A stretch of DNA of 45,154 bases. It comes from Oscillospiraceae bacterium (GTDB lineage: Bacteria > Bacillota > Clostridia > Oscillospirales > Oscillospiraceae). The notes under the pieces were generated by a model, which worked only from the letters and a program-made list of their open reading frames with translations, searched no databases and was not told where the DNA came from. This document shows positions 30,065-37,921 of this stretch, piece by piece. The position numbers were made by a program, and so were the translations under genes. The DNA lies in contig JAFYVL010000016.1 of the NCBI GenBank assembly GCA_017549125.1, positions 1 to 45,154 of the forward strand, read 5' to 3'. Each line of letters begins with the position of its first letter. Position 1 is the first letter of the stretch.

Positions 30065-30108
30065 AAGAAAAGCGCTGGCATTCCGGTTGGAATGACAGCG
30101 CTTTTCTT
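30065..30108 (-). terminator. Terminator of the housekeeping cluster
   Basis: 20-bp stem AAGAAAAGCGCTGGCATTCC / GGAATGACAGCGCTTTTCTT with one mismatch and loop GGTT; it overlaps the rsgA stop by two bases and is T-rich on both strands. Confidence 0.88.
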
Positions 30109-30994
30109 ATTTCAGTTCCCAGAGTTTGATCTGGCTGGCTTTTTCGTACAGACGCAAATAGCTATCGTATCGGGTCTTCTCTACCCTGCCCTCTTCCACA
30201 GCACGGCGGATGGCGCAATCCGGTTCTGCCCGGTGAGAGCAATCATGGAACTGGCAACTCCCAATATAGGGAGCAAAGTCCGGGAAGGCATACTGCAGAT
30301 TTTCCTTCAGCAACACATCCATCTGCTCCGTATCAAAGGAGGAGAAGCCGGGAGTATCTGCCACGAAGGTATTCTCGTCCAGGCAGAATAGCTCCACATG
30401 ACGGGTGGTGTGTCTGCCACGACCCAGCTTTTCCGACACCTCACCGGTGGTCAGCTGCAGCCGGGGACACAAGGCATTGAGCATACTGCTCTTACCCACA
30501 CCGGTATTGCCTGTAAAGGCGGTCAGCTTTCCCTGGATCAGCCCACGCAATTCCTCCACACCCTCGCCGGTCTCGGCGCTGGCAGGAATCACAGAAAAGC
30601 CTGCGTTGCGGTAGATGCGAACCAGATCCACAGCCGGGTCTAAATCGCATTTATTCACGCAGATGTAGACCGCTACCTCCTGGTCGCCGGCAATAGCTGC
30701 CACACGGTCAATGAGGAAGGGTTCGGTGACCGGATTCACATTGGCAGCAAAGACCACCAAAGCATCCACATTGGCCACCGCCGGACGAATAAACCGATTC
30801 TTCCGGGGTAAGATCCGCTCCACCATGCCCTTACCCTTTTCCACAGAGATCTCCACCAGATCGCCGGTCAAGGGGCTCTCGCCCCCACGACGCAGGATAC
30901 CTCTGCCACGGCAGGTCACAACACCTTCTGAAGTTTGTACATCATAAAAGCCACTAAGGGATTTTATAATTCTTCCTTCTGTTTTCTTCATCAT
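30107..30994 (-). CDS. rsgA: Ribosome small-subunit-dependent GTPase A
   Basis: 295 residues. Late-stage assembly GTPase of the 30S subunit with circularly permuted G motifs: G4 'VNKCDLD' comes first, then the Walker A 'TGNTGVGKSSMLNAL', G2-like 'GRGRHTTRHVELF' and G3 'VADTPGFSSFD'. An N-terminal OB fold (about 1-70) and a C-terminal zinc knuckle 'CQFHDCSHRAEPDC' complete it. The start ATG overlaps the pknB stop (ATGATGA), so translation is coupled; the second ATG, one codon on, is an alternative. Last gene of the cluster. In many Firmicutes rsgA is followed by rpe and thiN; here a terminator and repeats follow. Confidence 0.95.
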   Translation of the reverse strand: MMKKTEGRIIKSLSGFYDVQTSEGVVTCRGRGILRRGGESPLTGDLVEISVEKGKGMVERILPRKNRFIRPAVANVDALVVFAANVNPVTEPFLIDRVAAIAGDQEVAVYICVNKCDLDPAVDLVRIYRNAGFSVIPASAETGEGVEELRGLIQGKLTAFTGNTGVGKSSMLNALCPRLQLTTGEVSEKLGRGRHTTRHVELFCLDENTFVADTPGFSSFDTEQMDVLLKENLQYAFPDFAPYIGSCQFHDCSHRAEPDCAIRRAVEEGRVEKTRYDSYLRLYEKASQIKLWELK

Positions 30995-33405
30995 TTAGCA
31001 AAGCTCACCTGAATATTCTTCCAGGGAACACCGTCGATCTTGATTTCGTAGGTCTGCAGACCGGATGCAATAATATCCACAGATGCGTACTCGTTGGCAC
31101 CCAGCACTACGCCATCAATGCTGGCAATGATGGTCTCACCCTGGACGATGGACAGGCTGTAGACAACCTCATCGTCTTCCTCGTAGTCTGCAGGGATCAA
31201 GCCCAATTTCGTCAAATCATCAAAGTTTGGCAATTCCACATCCACCGTCTTCTTCACCAGGCTGCCATCAGACAGATAGATGACGATAGGGGTGGTTACA
31301 TCCACAGGCATATCTGCCCGTTCGGACTGATCTACTACGGTGTTTTCCTTTTCCATGCTGGCCAGGTAATCGAAATCGTAATTCTTCAGACCCACCTCTT
31401 CCAGCTTGTTCTTGGCTTCCAGCCAGGTCATACCCACAATATTGGGCATATTCACCAGGATCTCCTGCTTACCCAGGCTCACCGTCAAGGTTACGGTCTG
31501 ACCCTGTTCCAGGGGCAGGTCTGCCACAGGATCGGTATACATGACCGTGCCCGCTTCGAAGTCCTCATTGGCTTCTTCCTCGACCACGATCTCCAGATCC
31601 AGATCCAGTTCCAGCAGACGCTGGGTGGCAATGTCCACATGCATACCGGACAAGTCCTCCATCAAAGGCGGTCTGCCCAAGCTCATGATCAGAACAACCT
31701 CCTGACCGTCCTCCAGTTTCGTGCCTTCTGCAGGCTCTGTATCGATCACACGACCCTTGGCGATTTCATCGTGGAACTCCTCCACAATGGTGATGGTCAA
31801 TTCCATGGGGTAATTACCCAGGATCTTACGGGCATAGTCCTCTGTCACGCCCTGCAGTTTATCCATAACCGGCTGGTTACCATTACTGATCACCAGGGTA
31901 ACGGTCTGCTCCGGGTCAAGAGGCTCGCCCTCGGCAGGATCTGTGGAAATAACTTGACCCTTCTTTATGGTTTCGTCAAAGACATATTCCTTCTGCACAT
32001 GCAGGTTCAGACCAAAGTCCAGCAAATAATCCTCTGCGGCCTTCTCGGTGAAGCCCACCAGATTTTCCATAAAGCCAGGTCCTTCGCCCTCACTGACGGT
32101 CAGATTGATCTTGGTATTCAATTCCACGTTTGTACCGGCTCTGGGATCTTGCCCCAAAATAGTACCTCGGGGTTTTTCACTGCGTTCCCAAGTGATCTCA
32201 CCTATGGTAAGACCCTTGACGGTCATACGGTCACTATACTTTTCACCGATCAGCGCAGGCACTTCCACCATGGAAGAATCCGAACCGCTGAGGATCACCA
32301 CGATCACCACAACCGCTATCAACATCACCGCTGCGCAAATACCAATGGCGATCATGGCCACACGGTTACGGCGGCGCTCCTCTTCTTCCTTACGGCGACG
32401 AGCCGCCTCGTGATCCTTGGCAGGACGTTTGGGGTTCGGTAAGCCGTTGGCCTTATTTACCGCACGCTCTGCGGCGGTCTTGCCTGCGGTGGGCGTGGGT
32501 GTGACGGAGATCACAGGGTTAATGGGCTTGTGGATGCGAATTACCTCATCCCCATTACCGTTATAGTCAAACAAAATGGCAGGATCTTTCCGGAACTCGT
32601 CCATATCCCGCAGCATTTCCGTTGCGCCGGTGAAGCGCTTGGCACGGTCATGGGCCATGGCCTTCATGATGATCTGCTCCAGACCACCGGGGATATTGGG
32701 ATTCAAGGTAGAGGGCATAGCCGCACCGCCGTTGATATGCTGAATGGCCACGGAAACGGGAGTTTCACCGTCATAGGGCGGTCTGCCGCACATCATTTCA
32801 TACATCACAACGCCCAGGGAATACAGGTCGGAACGGTCATCGACCTGGCCGCCCTTAGCCTGCTCCGGGGAGATGTAGTGGACAGAGCCCAAAGCTTCTT
32901 TGGTCAGGGTACTGCCTTTGGACATAAGCCGGGCAATACCAAAGTCCATGACCTTTACAGAGCCATTTTTCAGCACCATCACGTTATGGGGCTTAATATC
33001 CCGGTGAACGATGCCACGGCTATGGGCATGCTCCAATGCCTTACCGATCTGGATGGCAAAGTGCAAGGTCTCCTTCCAGTTGAGAACACCCTTCTTCTCC
33101 ATGTACTGCTTCAGAGAGATACCCTCAACCAATTCCATAACGATATAATCTACCATCACAGATGTGGACACATCGTACACAGAGACGATGTTGGGATGGC
33201 TGAGCATGGCAACAGCCTGGCTCTCCGAATGGAAGCGGCTGCGGAAATCCTCATCCTCCAGGAAATCGTCCTTCAAAATCTTGATTGCCACCAGCCGATT
33301 CAAACGGTGACATCTTGCTTTATATACCACGGCCATACCGCCGGTACCGATCACTTCCAGGATCTCGTACCGATTGTCCAGCAAACGGCCAATATACTTA
33401 TCCAT
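30991..33405 (-). CDS. pknB: PASTA-domain Ser/Thr kinase
   Basis: 804 residues from ATG 33405 (AAAGGAGT upstream). Cytoplasmic Hanks-type kinase at about 12-270: glycine loop 'IGTGGMAVVYKA', Lys42 in 'VAIKIL', 'HRDIKPHN' with Asp136, 'DFG' 154-156, 'YISPEQAKGG'. A basic Arg/Lys/Glu-rich juxtamembrane stretch precedes one membrane helix (about 349-373). Outside are five PASTA domains (from about 379 to 720), which in this family bind peptidoglycan fragments or lipid II, and then a beta-rich C-terminal domain of about 80 residues ('DVELPNFDDLTKLG'). It signals cell-wall state and regulates division and wall synthesis. Its partner phosphatase gene lies directly upstream. Confidence 0.95.
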   Translation of the reverse strand: MDKYIGRLLDNRYEILEVIGTGGMAVVYKARCHRLNRLVAIKILKDDFLEDEDFRSRFHSESQAVAMLSHPNIVSVYDVSTSVMVDYIVMELVEGISLKQYMEKKGVLNWKETLHFAIQIGKALEHAHSRGIVHRDIKPHNVMVLKNGSVKVMDFGIARLMSKGSTLTKEALGSVHYISPEQAKGGQVDDRSDLYSLGVVMYEMMCGRPPYDGETPVSVAIQHINGGAAMPSTLNPNIPGGLEQIIMKAMAHDRAKRFTGATEMLRDMDEFRKDPAILFDYNGNGDEVIRIHKPINPVISVTPTPTAGKTAAERAVNKANGLPNPKRPAKDHEAARRRKEEEERRRNRVAMIAIGICAAVMLIAVVVIVVILSGSDSSMVEVPALIGEKYSDRMTVKGLTIGEITWERSEKPRGTILGQDPRAGTNVELNTKINLTVSEGEGPGFMENLVGFTEKAAEDYLLDFGLNLHVQKEYVFDETIKKGQVISTDPAEGEPLDPEQTVTLVISNGNQPVMDKLQGVTEDYARKILGNYPMELTITIVEEFHDEIAKGRVIDTEPAEGTKLEDGQEVVLIMSLGRPPLMEDLSGMHVDIATQRLLELDLDLEIVVEEEANEDFEAGTVMYTDPVADLPLEQGQTVTLTVSLGKQEILVNMPNIVGMTWLEAKNKLEEVGLKNYDFDYLASMEKENTVVDQSERADMPVDVTTPIVIYLSDGSLVKKTVDVELPNFDDLTKLGLIPADYEEDDEVVYSLSIVQGETIIASIDGVVLGANEYASVDIIASGLQTYEIKIDGVPWKNIQVSFAK

Positions 33406-33428
33406 ATATGATACTCCTTTCGCCATCA

Positions 33429-34160
33429 TCAGATCATGACCAGCACGCTGGTCACGTTATCCGGGGCTCCACGCTTTTTCGCTATGTCCAGCAAACGGGC
33501 ACAGCATTTGCTCTTATCCAAACCATGGACAACCTCGAACAGGATCTCCTGCTCGTCGATCATGTTGCTCAAACCGTCTGTACAAAGCAGCAGACAGTTT
33601 CCACGATCCACATTCTTGTGGAAAATATCGCACTTAACCGCCGATTCCGTTCCGATGGCACGGGTGATTAAATTCTTTCCGGGATAATTGCGGGCTTCCT
33701 CCTGTGTCAGCTCGCCACTATCGATCATCATTTGCACCAGGGAGTGATCCACGGTCAACTGTCTCACACCGTCTCCGTCCAAATGATAGGCTCGGCTGTC
33801 GCCCACATTGACGACCACCGCCTTTTTACCACTGATCAAGGCCGCCACCAGGGTCGTACCCATACCGGCGAACTCTTCAAATTGCTGACTCTGATCATAC
33901 ACAGTAAAATTGGCCAGCTTCACCGCACTGCGGATCATCTGCTCCAATGCCTCCTCGTCCATGGAGGCCTTCCAGGAATCTTTGATCTCCTGGGTGAATA
34001 CATCCACCGCCAACTGGCTGGCAATATTACCGGATTTCGCACCGCCCATGCCGTCACAGACTACGCACAACAGCGTATTCTTGTCCAGCATTTCCATGCG
34101 GTAGGAATCCTGGTTTTGTGTCCGGACACAGCCCGGATCTGTCAATCCCCAATATTGCAT
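33429..34160 (-). CDS. prpC: PP2C-type Ser/Thr phosphatase
   Basis: 243 residues, usual length. It reverses phosphorylation by the neighbouring PASTA kinase. Metal-binding motifs are in place: 'DPGCVRTQNQDSY', 'VVCDGMGGAKSGNIAS' (Asp-Gly-Met-Gly-Gly), 'VNVGDSRAYHL', 'LLLCTDGLSNMI' and the final 'GAPDNVTSVLV'. No membrane segment. AAAGGAGT precedes the ATG and lies at the end of rlmN. The kinase start follows 23 bp after its stop. Also known as stp in other species. Confidence 0.95.
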   Translation of the reverse strand: MQYWGLTDPGCVRTQNQDSYRMEMLDKNTLLCVVCDGMGGAKSGNIASQLAVDVFTQEIKDSWKASMDEEALEQMIRSAVKLANFTVYDQSQQFEEFAGMGTTLVAALISGKKAVVVNVGDSRAYHLDGDGVRQLTVDHSLVQMMIDSGELTQEEARNYPGKNLITRAIGTESAVKCDIFHKNVDRGNCLLLCTDGLSNMIDEQEILFEVVHGLDKSKCCARLLDIAKKRGAPDNVTSVLVMI

Positions 34161-34175
34161 TGGATCTCACTCCTT

Positions 34176-35207
34176 TCAGTCGCTTTCCTTGGTATACTTC
34201 CTTCTCAGTTGTCCGCAGGAGGCATCGATATCTCCACCCAGGGTGCGTCGCACCGTGGCAGGAACACCGCCCTCTTCCAATATCTGTTGAAACCGCAGAA
34301 CCGCCTTGCGGGGGCTTGGCTTCAAGGGACTTTCTTCTACATGGTTTAATGGGATCAGATTCATGTGGGCAGGCAAGCCCTTCAGCCGCTTAAGCAGAAG
34401 CCTTGCCGCCTCCTCCGTATCATTCACACCGTCGATCATGGCATATTCAAAGGAGATCCGGCGATTGGTGGCGGCATAATACCGCCGGCAAGCTTCCAGA
34501 AGTTCCTCAGAAGGATATGCCTTGTTCACCGGCATAATGGTGTTACGAATCTGATCGCTGGGTGCGTGCAGAGACACAGACAGTGTCAGCTGCAGCTTCC
34601 GTTTGGCCAGCTCGTCGATCTTAGGCACAAGGCCACAGGTAGACAAGCTAATATGCCGCATGGAAATATTCATGCCATCAGGGCTGTTGATCAGCTCCAG
34701 AAAGCGCATGACATTGTCAAAATTATCCAACGGCTCGCCAATTCCCATCAGCACAATATGGGAGATGGGTTGCCCGGAATCCACCTGGGTGAACAGCACT
34801 TGATCCACCATTTCATAAGGCTCTAACCGCCGCACCAGACCACCTAAGGTGGAGGCGCAGAAGGCGCAGCCCATGGCACAGCCTACCTCTGTGGAAATAC
34901 ACACTGTATTGCCATAGTGGTAACGCATCAATACCGTTTCCACACAGTTGCCGTCAGACAGCCGCCATAGATATTTAATTGTGCCGTCTCGGGCAGATTC
35001 CTGTTTGCGAACCACTTCCGGAGGACAGATGGGAAACTTTTCTGCCAGCACATCCCGAAGATTCTTGGGAAGATTGGTCATTTCCTCATAGCTTCTCACG
35101 CCTTTATGTAGCCAGGTATATACCTGCTTGGCACGGAAGGCAGGCTGGTTCAGTTCCTTCAGAATGCTCTGCATTTCCGGTAGGGTCATGGATTTTAAAT
35201 GCTTCAT
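34176..35207 (-). CDS. rlmN: 23S rRNA (adenine-2503-C2)-methyltransferase, radical SAM
   Basis: 343 residues from ATG 35207. It methylates C2 of A2503 in 23S rRNA (and A37 of some tRNAs). The radical-SAM cluster motif is 'CAMGCAFCAS'; other signatures are 'FRAKQVYTWLHKGVRSYEEM', 'GIGEPLDNFDNV', 'STCGLVPKIDEL', 'LSVSLHAPSDQIRNTIMPVN' and the C-terminal 'TVRRTLGGDIDASCGQLR' with the second catalytic Cys. Start choice: the ATG overlaps the rsmB stop (ATGA) and has GCGGAG 9 bases upstream; a longer frame adds eight residues. Confidence 0.96.
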   Translation of the reverse strand: MKHLKSMTLPEMQSILKELNQPAFRAKQVYTWLHKGVRSYEEMTNLPKNLRDVLAEKFPICPPEVVRKQESARDGTIKYLWRLSDGNCVETVLMRYHYGNTVCISTEVGCAMGCAFCASTLGGLVRRLEPYEMVDQVLFTQVDSGQPISHIVLMGIGEPLDNFDNVMRFLELINSPDGMNISMRHISLSTCGLVPKIDELAKRKLQLTLSVSLHAPSDQIRNTIMPVNKAYPSEELLEACRRYYAATNRRISFEYAMIDGVNDTEEAARLLLKRLKGLPAHMNLIPLNHVEESPLKPSPRKAVLRFQQILEEGGVPATVRRTLGGDIDASCGQLRRKYTKESD

Positions 35208-36514
35208 GATGATTTTCTCCGCAGACGGCAAATGAAAAATCCGTCTGTGTCATATTCTCCCGGCACCAAAGCCAGCATACCGGAGGTATTCTCCGGGAAA
35301 TTGGCCGGTAGGGGCAGGGGCTCTCGGTAAAAGTCCGGGTTGGATTGCAGAAACGCTTCCACCACACCCTCATTTTCTGCCTGCACCAAAGTACAAGTGG
35401 AATAGAGCAATGTGCCACCGGGTTTTACATAATTGGCTTGATTTTTCAGGATCTCCAGCTGCAGTCGGGGAAGCTCCAGCATGGTGTCCGGATCTTTGTA
35501 GCGGATATCCGGTTTTTTGCGAATGATGCCGTAGCCGGAGCAAGGCACGTCCGCAATGACCACATCCATCTCCCCTACCCATTGGACATTGGGCTGGGAG
35601 GCATCCTGCTGACAGGCTTCCAGAAAATCCAGACCCAGACGCTCTGCGCCCTTTTGGATCAAGGGGATCTTGTGGGCATGGATATCACAGGATTGAATCC
35701 TACCGGCACCGCACATAGCCGCGCCAAAGCTTTTGCCGCCGGGGGCGGCGCAGCAATCCAGCACTTTATCTCCTGGCTGGATGCCGGCGCACAGAACGCT
35801 CAGCTTTGCCGCCGCATCCTGCACATAGAACAATCCCTTTTGGAAGGATTCCAGCTGTTCCAAACTACCGGTACCGGACAGCACCAGGCAATTTTCCAGC
35901 CAGCCATGGGGGGCAACCCCTACGCCTTCCGCTTCCAGTATGGCGGTCAGTTCCGCCGCTGTGGTGCGTAAGGCATTGACCTGCACCACCGTGGGAGGGA
36001 CTTCGTTATTGGCCTTCAGCATGGCTTCCATCCGCTGTTTGCCCACATAGGGCAGGAGCATATCGATGAGCTTTTGGGGATGGCTGTAAATGGCCTCCCA
36101 ACCGCTGGGAGCTTTCAGCTGACCCAGGGTACGCACAGCATTTCGCAAAACACCGTTGACCAGACCGGAAGCATTCCGCTGTTTTTTGCAATATTTCTTG
36201 GCCAGGGTGACCGATTCGTTCACCGCCGCCGATTGCGGGATACGATCCATCTCATAGAGCTGGTACAAACCCAGATGGAGAATATCCCGAATGGCAGGAT
36301 GCAGATCCTTCAATTTACCTGTGAGCAACTGGCTCAGATAATGATCCAGCTTGATCCGATTCTGCATCACACCGTAACTCAGCCGTGTAGCCAGAGCCGC
36401 CTCACGGCGATCCAGACGATCCCGGCTGATATACTCTTTTAAAATACCGTTAGACCAGCCCGCTTCCTTGCGGCAGGCGATCAGCACATTCAGTGCGGTT
36501 TCTCTGGCGCCCAT
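35204..36514 (-). CDS. rsmB: 16S rRNA (cytosine-967-C5)-methyltransferase
   Basis: 436 residues from ATG 36514; 35 extra upstream residues would overlap fmt and are rejected. The N-terminal NusB-like RNA-binding domain (about 1-130, 'RETALNVLIACRKEAGWSNG', 'HPAIRDILHLGLYQL') is followed by the SAM methyltransferase: 'VQDAAAKLSVLCAGIQPGDK', 'VLDCCAAPGGKSF', 'IADVPCSGYGI' (Pro-Cys) and 'LLYSTCTLVQAENE' (catalytic Cys). The start lies 1 bp after the fmt stop and the end overlaps rlmN by 4 bp, so translation is coupled on both sides. Confidence 0.95.
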   Translation of the reverse strand: MGARETALNVLIACRKEAGWSNGILKEYISRDRLDRREAALATRLSYGVMQNRIKLDHYLSQLLTGKLKDLHPAIRDILHLGLYQLYEMDRIPQSAAVNESVTLAKKYCKKQRNASGLVNGVLRNAVRTLGQLKAPSGWEAIYSHPQKLIDMLLPYVGKQRMEAMLKANNEVPPTVVQVNALRTTAAELTAILEAEGVGVAPHGWLENCLVLSGTGSLEQLESFQKGLFYVQDAAAKLSVLCAGIQPGDKVLDCCAAPGGKSFGAAMCGAGRIQSCDIHAHKIPLIQKGAERLGLDFLEACQQDASQPNVQWVGEMDVVIADVPCSGYGIIRKKPDIRYKDPDTMLELPRLQLEILKNQANYVKPGGTLLYSTCTLVQAENEGVVEAFLQSNPDFYREPLPLPANFPENTSGMLALVPGEYDTDGFFICRLRRKSS

Positions 36515-36515
36515 A

Positions 36516-37427
36516 TTACAGTTCCAGAGGGTGTCCACGGAAATAATCGGGCGCAGCCATACGCTTGCCGCCCTCAGCCTGCAAGCTGCGAATTTCCACA
36601 GCGCCCTCGCCGCAGGCAACCACCAGACCGGTCTTGGTCAGCTCCAGGATCGTACCGGGAACACCGCTTTTTCCGTCGACCACCACGGTGGCATGGATCT
36701 TAAACTTTGTACCGGCCAGTTCTGCAGTAGCCACAGGCCAGGGATGCAAACCACGAACATGATTATGCACCTGCTGGGCGGTCTTATTCCAATCAATGGG
36801 ACACATGGACTTATCCAGCATGGGGGCATAGGTCACCAGGGCAGGATCTTGTGCGGTGGCTTCCACCTTCCCCTGCTCCAATCTATGCAAAGTCTTTGCC
36901 AGCAAATCTGCGCCCAGCACAGCCAGACGATCCAGAAGCTCACCGGCAGTCTCATTCTCACCGATGGGAGTCTTTGCCACGTCGATCACGTCACCGGCAT
37001 CCATTTCCCGGCACAGGTACATGGCAGAAACGCCGCTCTCCTGCAAGCCGTCCAGCACCGCCCACTGATAAGGGGCAGAACCTCGATAGCTAGGCAACAA
37101 GCTGGCATGGATATTGATAAAGCCCTTGGGGGCAATATCCAGCACACGCTGGGGCAGGATGCGGCCATAGGCCACCACCGCCACCACATCGGGCTGCAAT
37201 GCCCGAAGCTGCTCCACGGTTTCATCCTCCCGGAAATTTTCCGGCTGGAACACCGGCAGATCATGAGCCAGCGCCAGTTCCTTCACAGGAGAAAAGGCCA
37301 GCTTCATGCCACGGTTCTTGGGGCGGTCTGGCTGGGTGTACACACCCACCACTTCGAAGCCTTCATCTATGATCTTTTGCAAACAGGTTGCCGCAATATC
37401 CGGCGTTCCCATAAAAACCACACGCAT
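36516..37427 (-). CDS. fmt: Methionyl-tRNA formyltransferase
   Basis: 303 residues. It adds a formyl group from 10-formyl-THF to initiator Met-tRNA. Signatures: 'RVVFMGTPDIAATCLQKI', 'VYTQPDRPKNRGMKL', 'VVAYGRILPQRVLD', the folate-binding 'INIHASLLPSYRGSAP' with catalytic Asn and His, 'MDAGDVIDVAKTPI', and a C-terminal OB-like domain ('RGLHPWPVATAELAGTKFKI'). Start at 37427 with GAGGAGTG upstream, 6 bp after the def stop. It works as a pair with def, which later removes the formyl group. Confidence 0.96.
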   Translation of the reverse strand: MRVVFMGTPDIAATCLQKIIDEGFEVVGVYTQPDRPKNRGMKLAFSPVKELALAHDLPVFQPENFREDETVEQLRALQPDVVAVVAYGRILPQRVLDIAPKGFINIHASLLPSYRGSAPYQWAVLDGLQESGVSAMYLCREMDAGDVIDVAKTPIGENETAGELLDRLAVLGADLLAKTLHRLEQGKVEATAQDPALVTYAPMLDKSMCPIDWNKTAQQVHNHVRGLHPWPVATAELAGTKFKIHATVVVDGKSGVPGTILELTKTGLVVACGEGAVEIRSLQAEGGKRMAAPDYFRGHPLEL

Positions 37428-37433
37428 GGGGTA

Positions 37434-37910
37434 TCACTCCTCGTCGAATTCCAGTTCCTCCGGGGTCAGGTAACGCTCCATGACCTCCGTATAGATAATG
37501 CCGTCCAGATGATCCAGCTCATGGCAGAAGCAACGGGCGATCAGTTCCTCACCCTCTGCCTCGAACCAGTTGCCGTCACGATCCTGAGCGCGAACCTTGG
37601 CATAGTAAGGACGCTTCACCAGGCCGTACTTGCCGGGTACGCTCAAGCAACCCTCAGGGCCTACCTGCTCGCCGTCGGTTTCCAGCAGGCTGGGGTTAAT
37701 CAGTTCCAGAATCTCCTCACCGGTATCCACCAGCACCACACGGCGCAGAATACCCACCTGGGGTGCGGCCAGGCCAACACCACCGGAGTCGATGAGGGTG
37801 TCCTCCATGTCCTTTAACAGGGCATGAAGCTTTTTGTCAAATTGTTCCACAGGCTTGCACACTTTATGCAAAGCAGGCTCTGCGTCTGTCAAAATTTTTC
37901 TCAATCCCAT
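37434..37910 (-). CDS. def: Peptide deformylase
   Basis: 158 residues. Metallo-hydrolase that removes the N-formyl group from new proteins. All three motifs are intact: 'GVGLAAPQVG' (motif I), 'EGCLSVPG' (motif II, metal Cys) and 'CHELDHLDG' (motif III, HExxH with catalytic Glu). Acidic C-terminal tail (ELEFDEE). The start codon at 37910 is preceded by AGGAAG, which overlaps the end of priA. Confidence 0.97.
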   Translation of the reverse strand: MGLRKILTDAEPALHKVCKPVEQFDKKLHALLKDMEDTLIDSGGVGLAAPQVGILRRVVLVDTGEEILELINPSLLETDGEQVGPEGCLSVPGKYGLVKRPYYAKVRAQDRDGNWFEAEGEELIARCFCHELDHLDGIIYTEVMERYLTPEELEFDEE

Positions 37911-37921
37911 AGTTACACTTC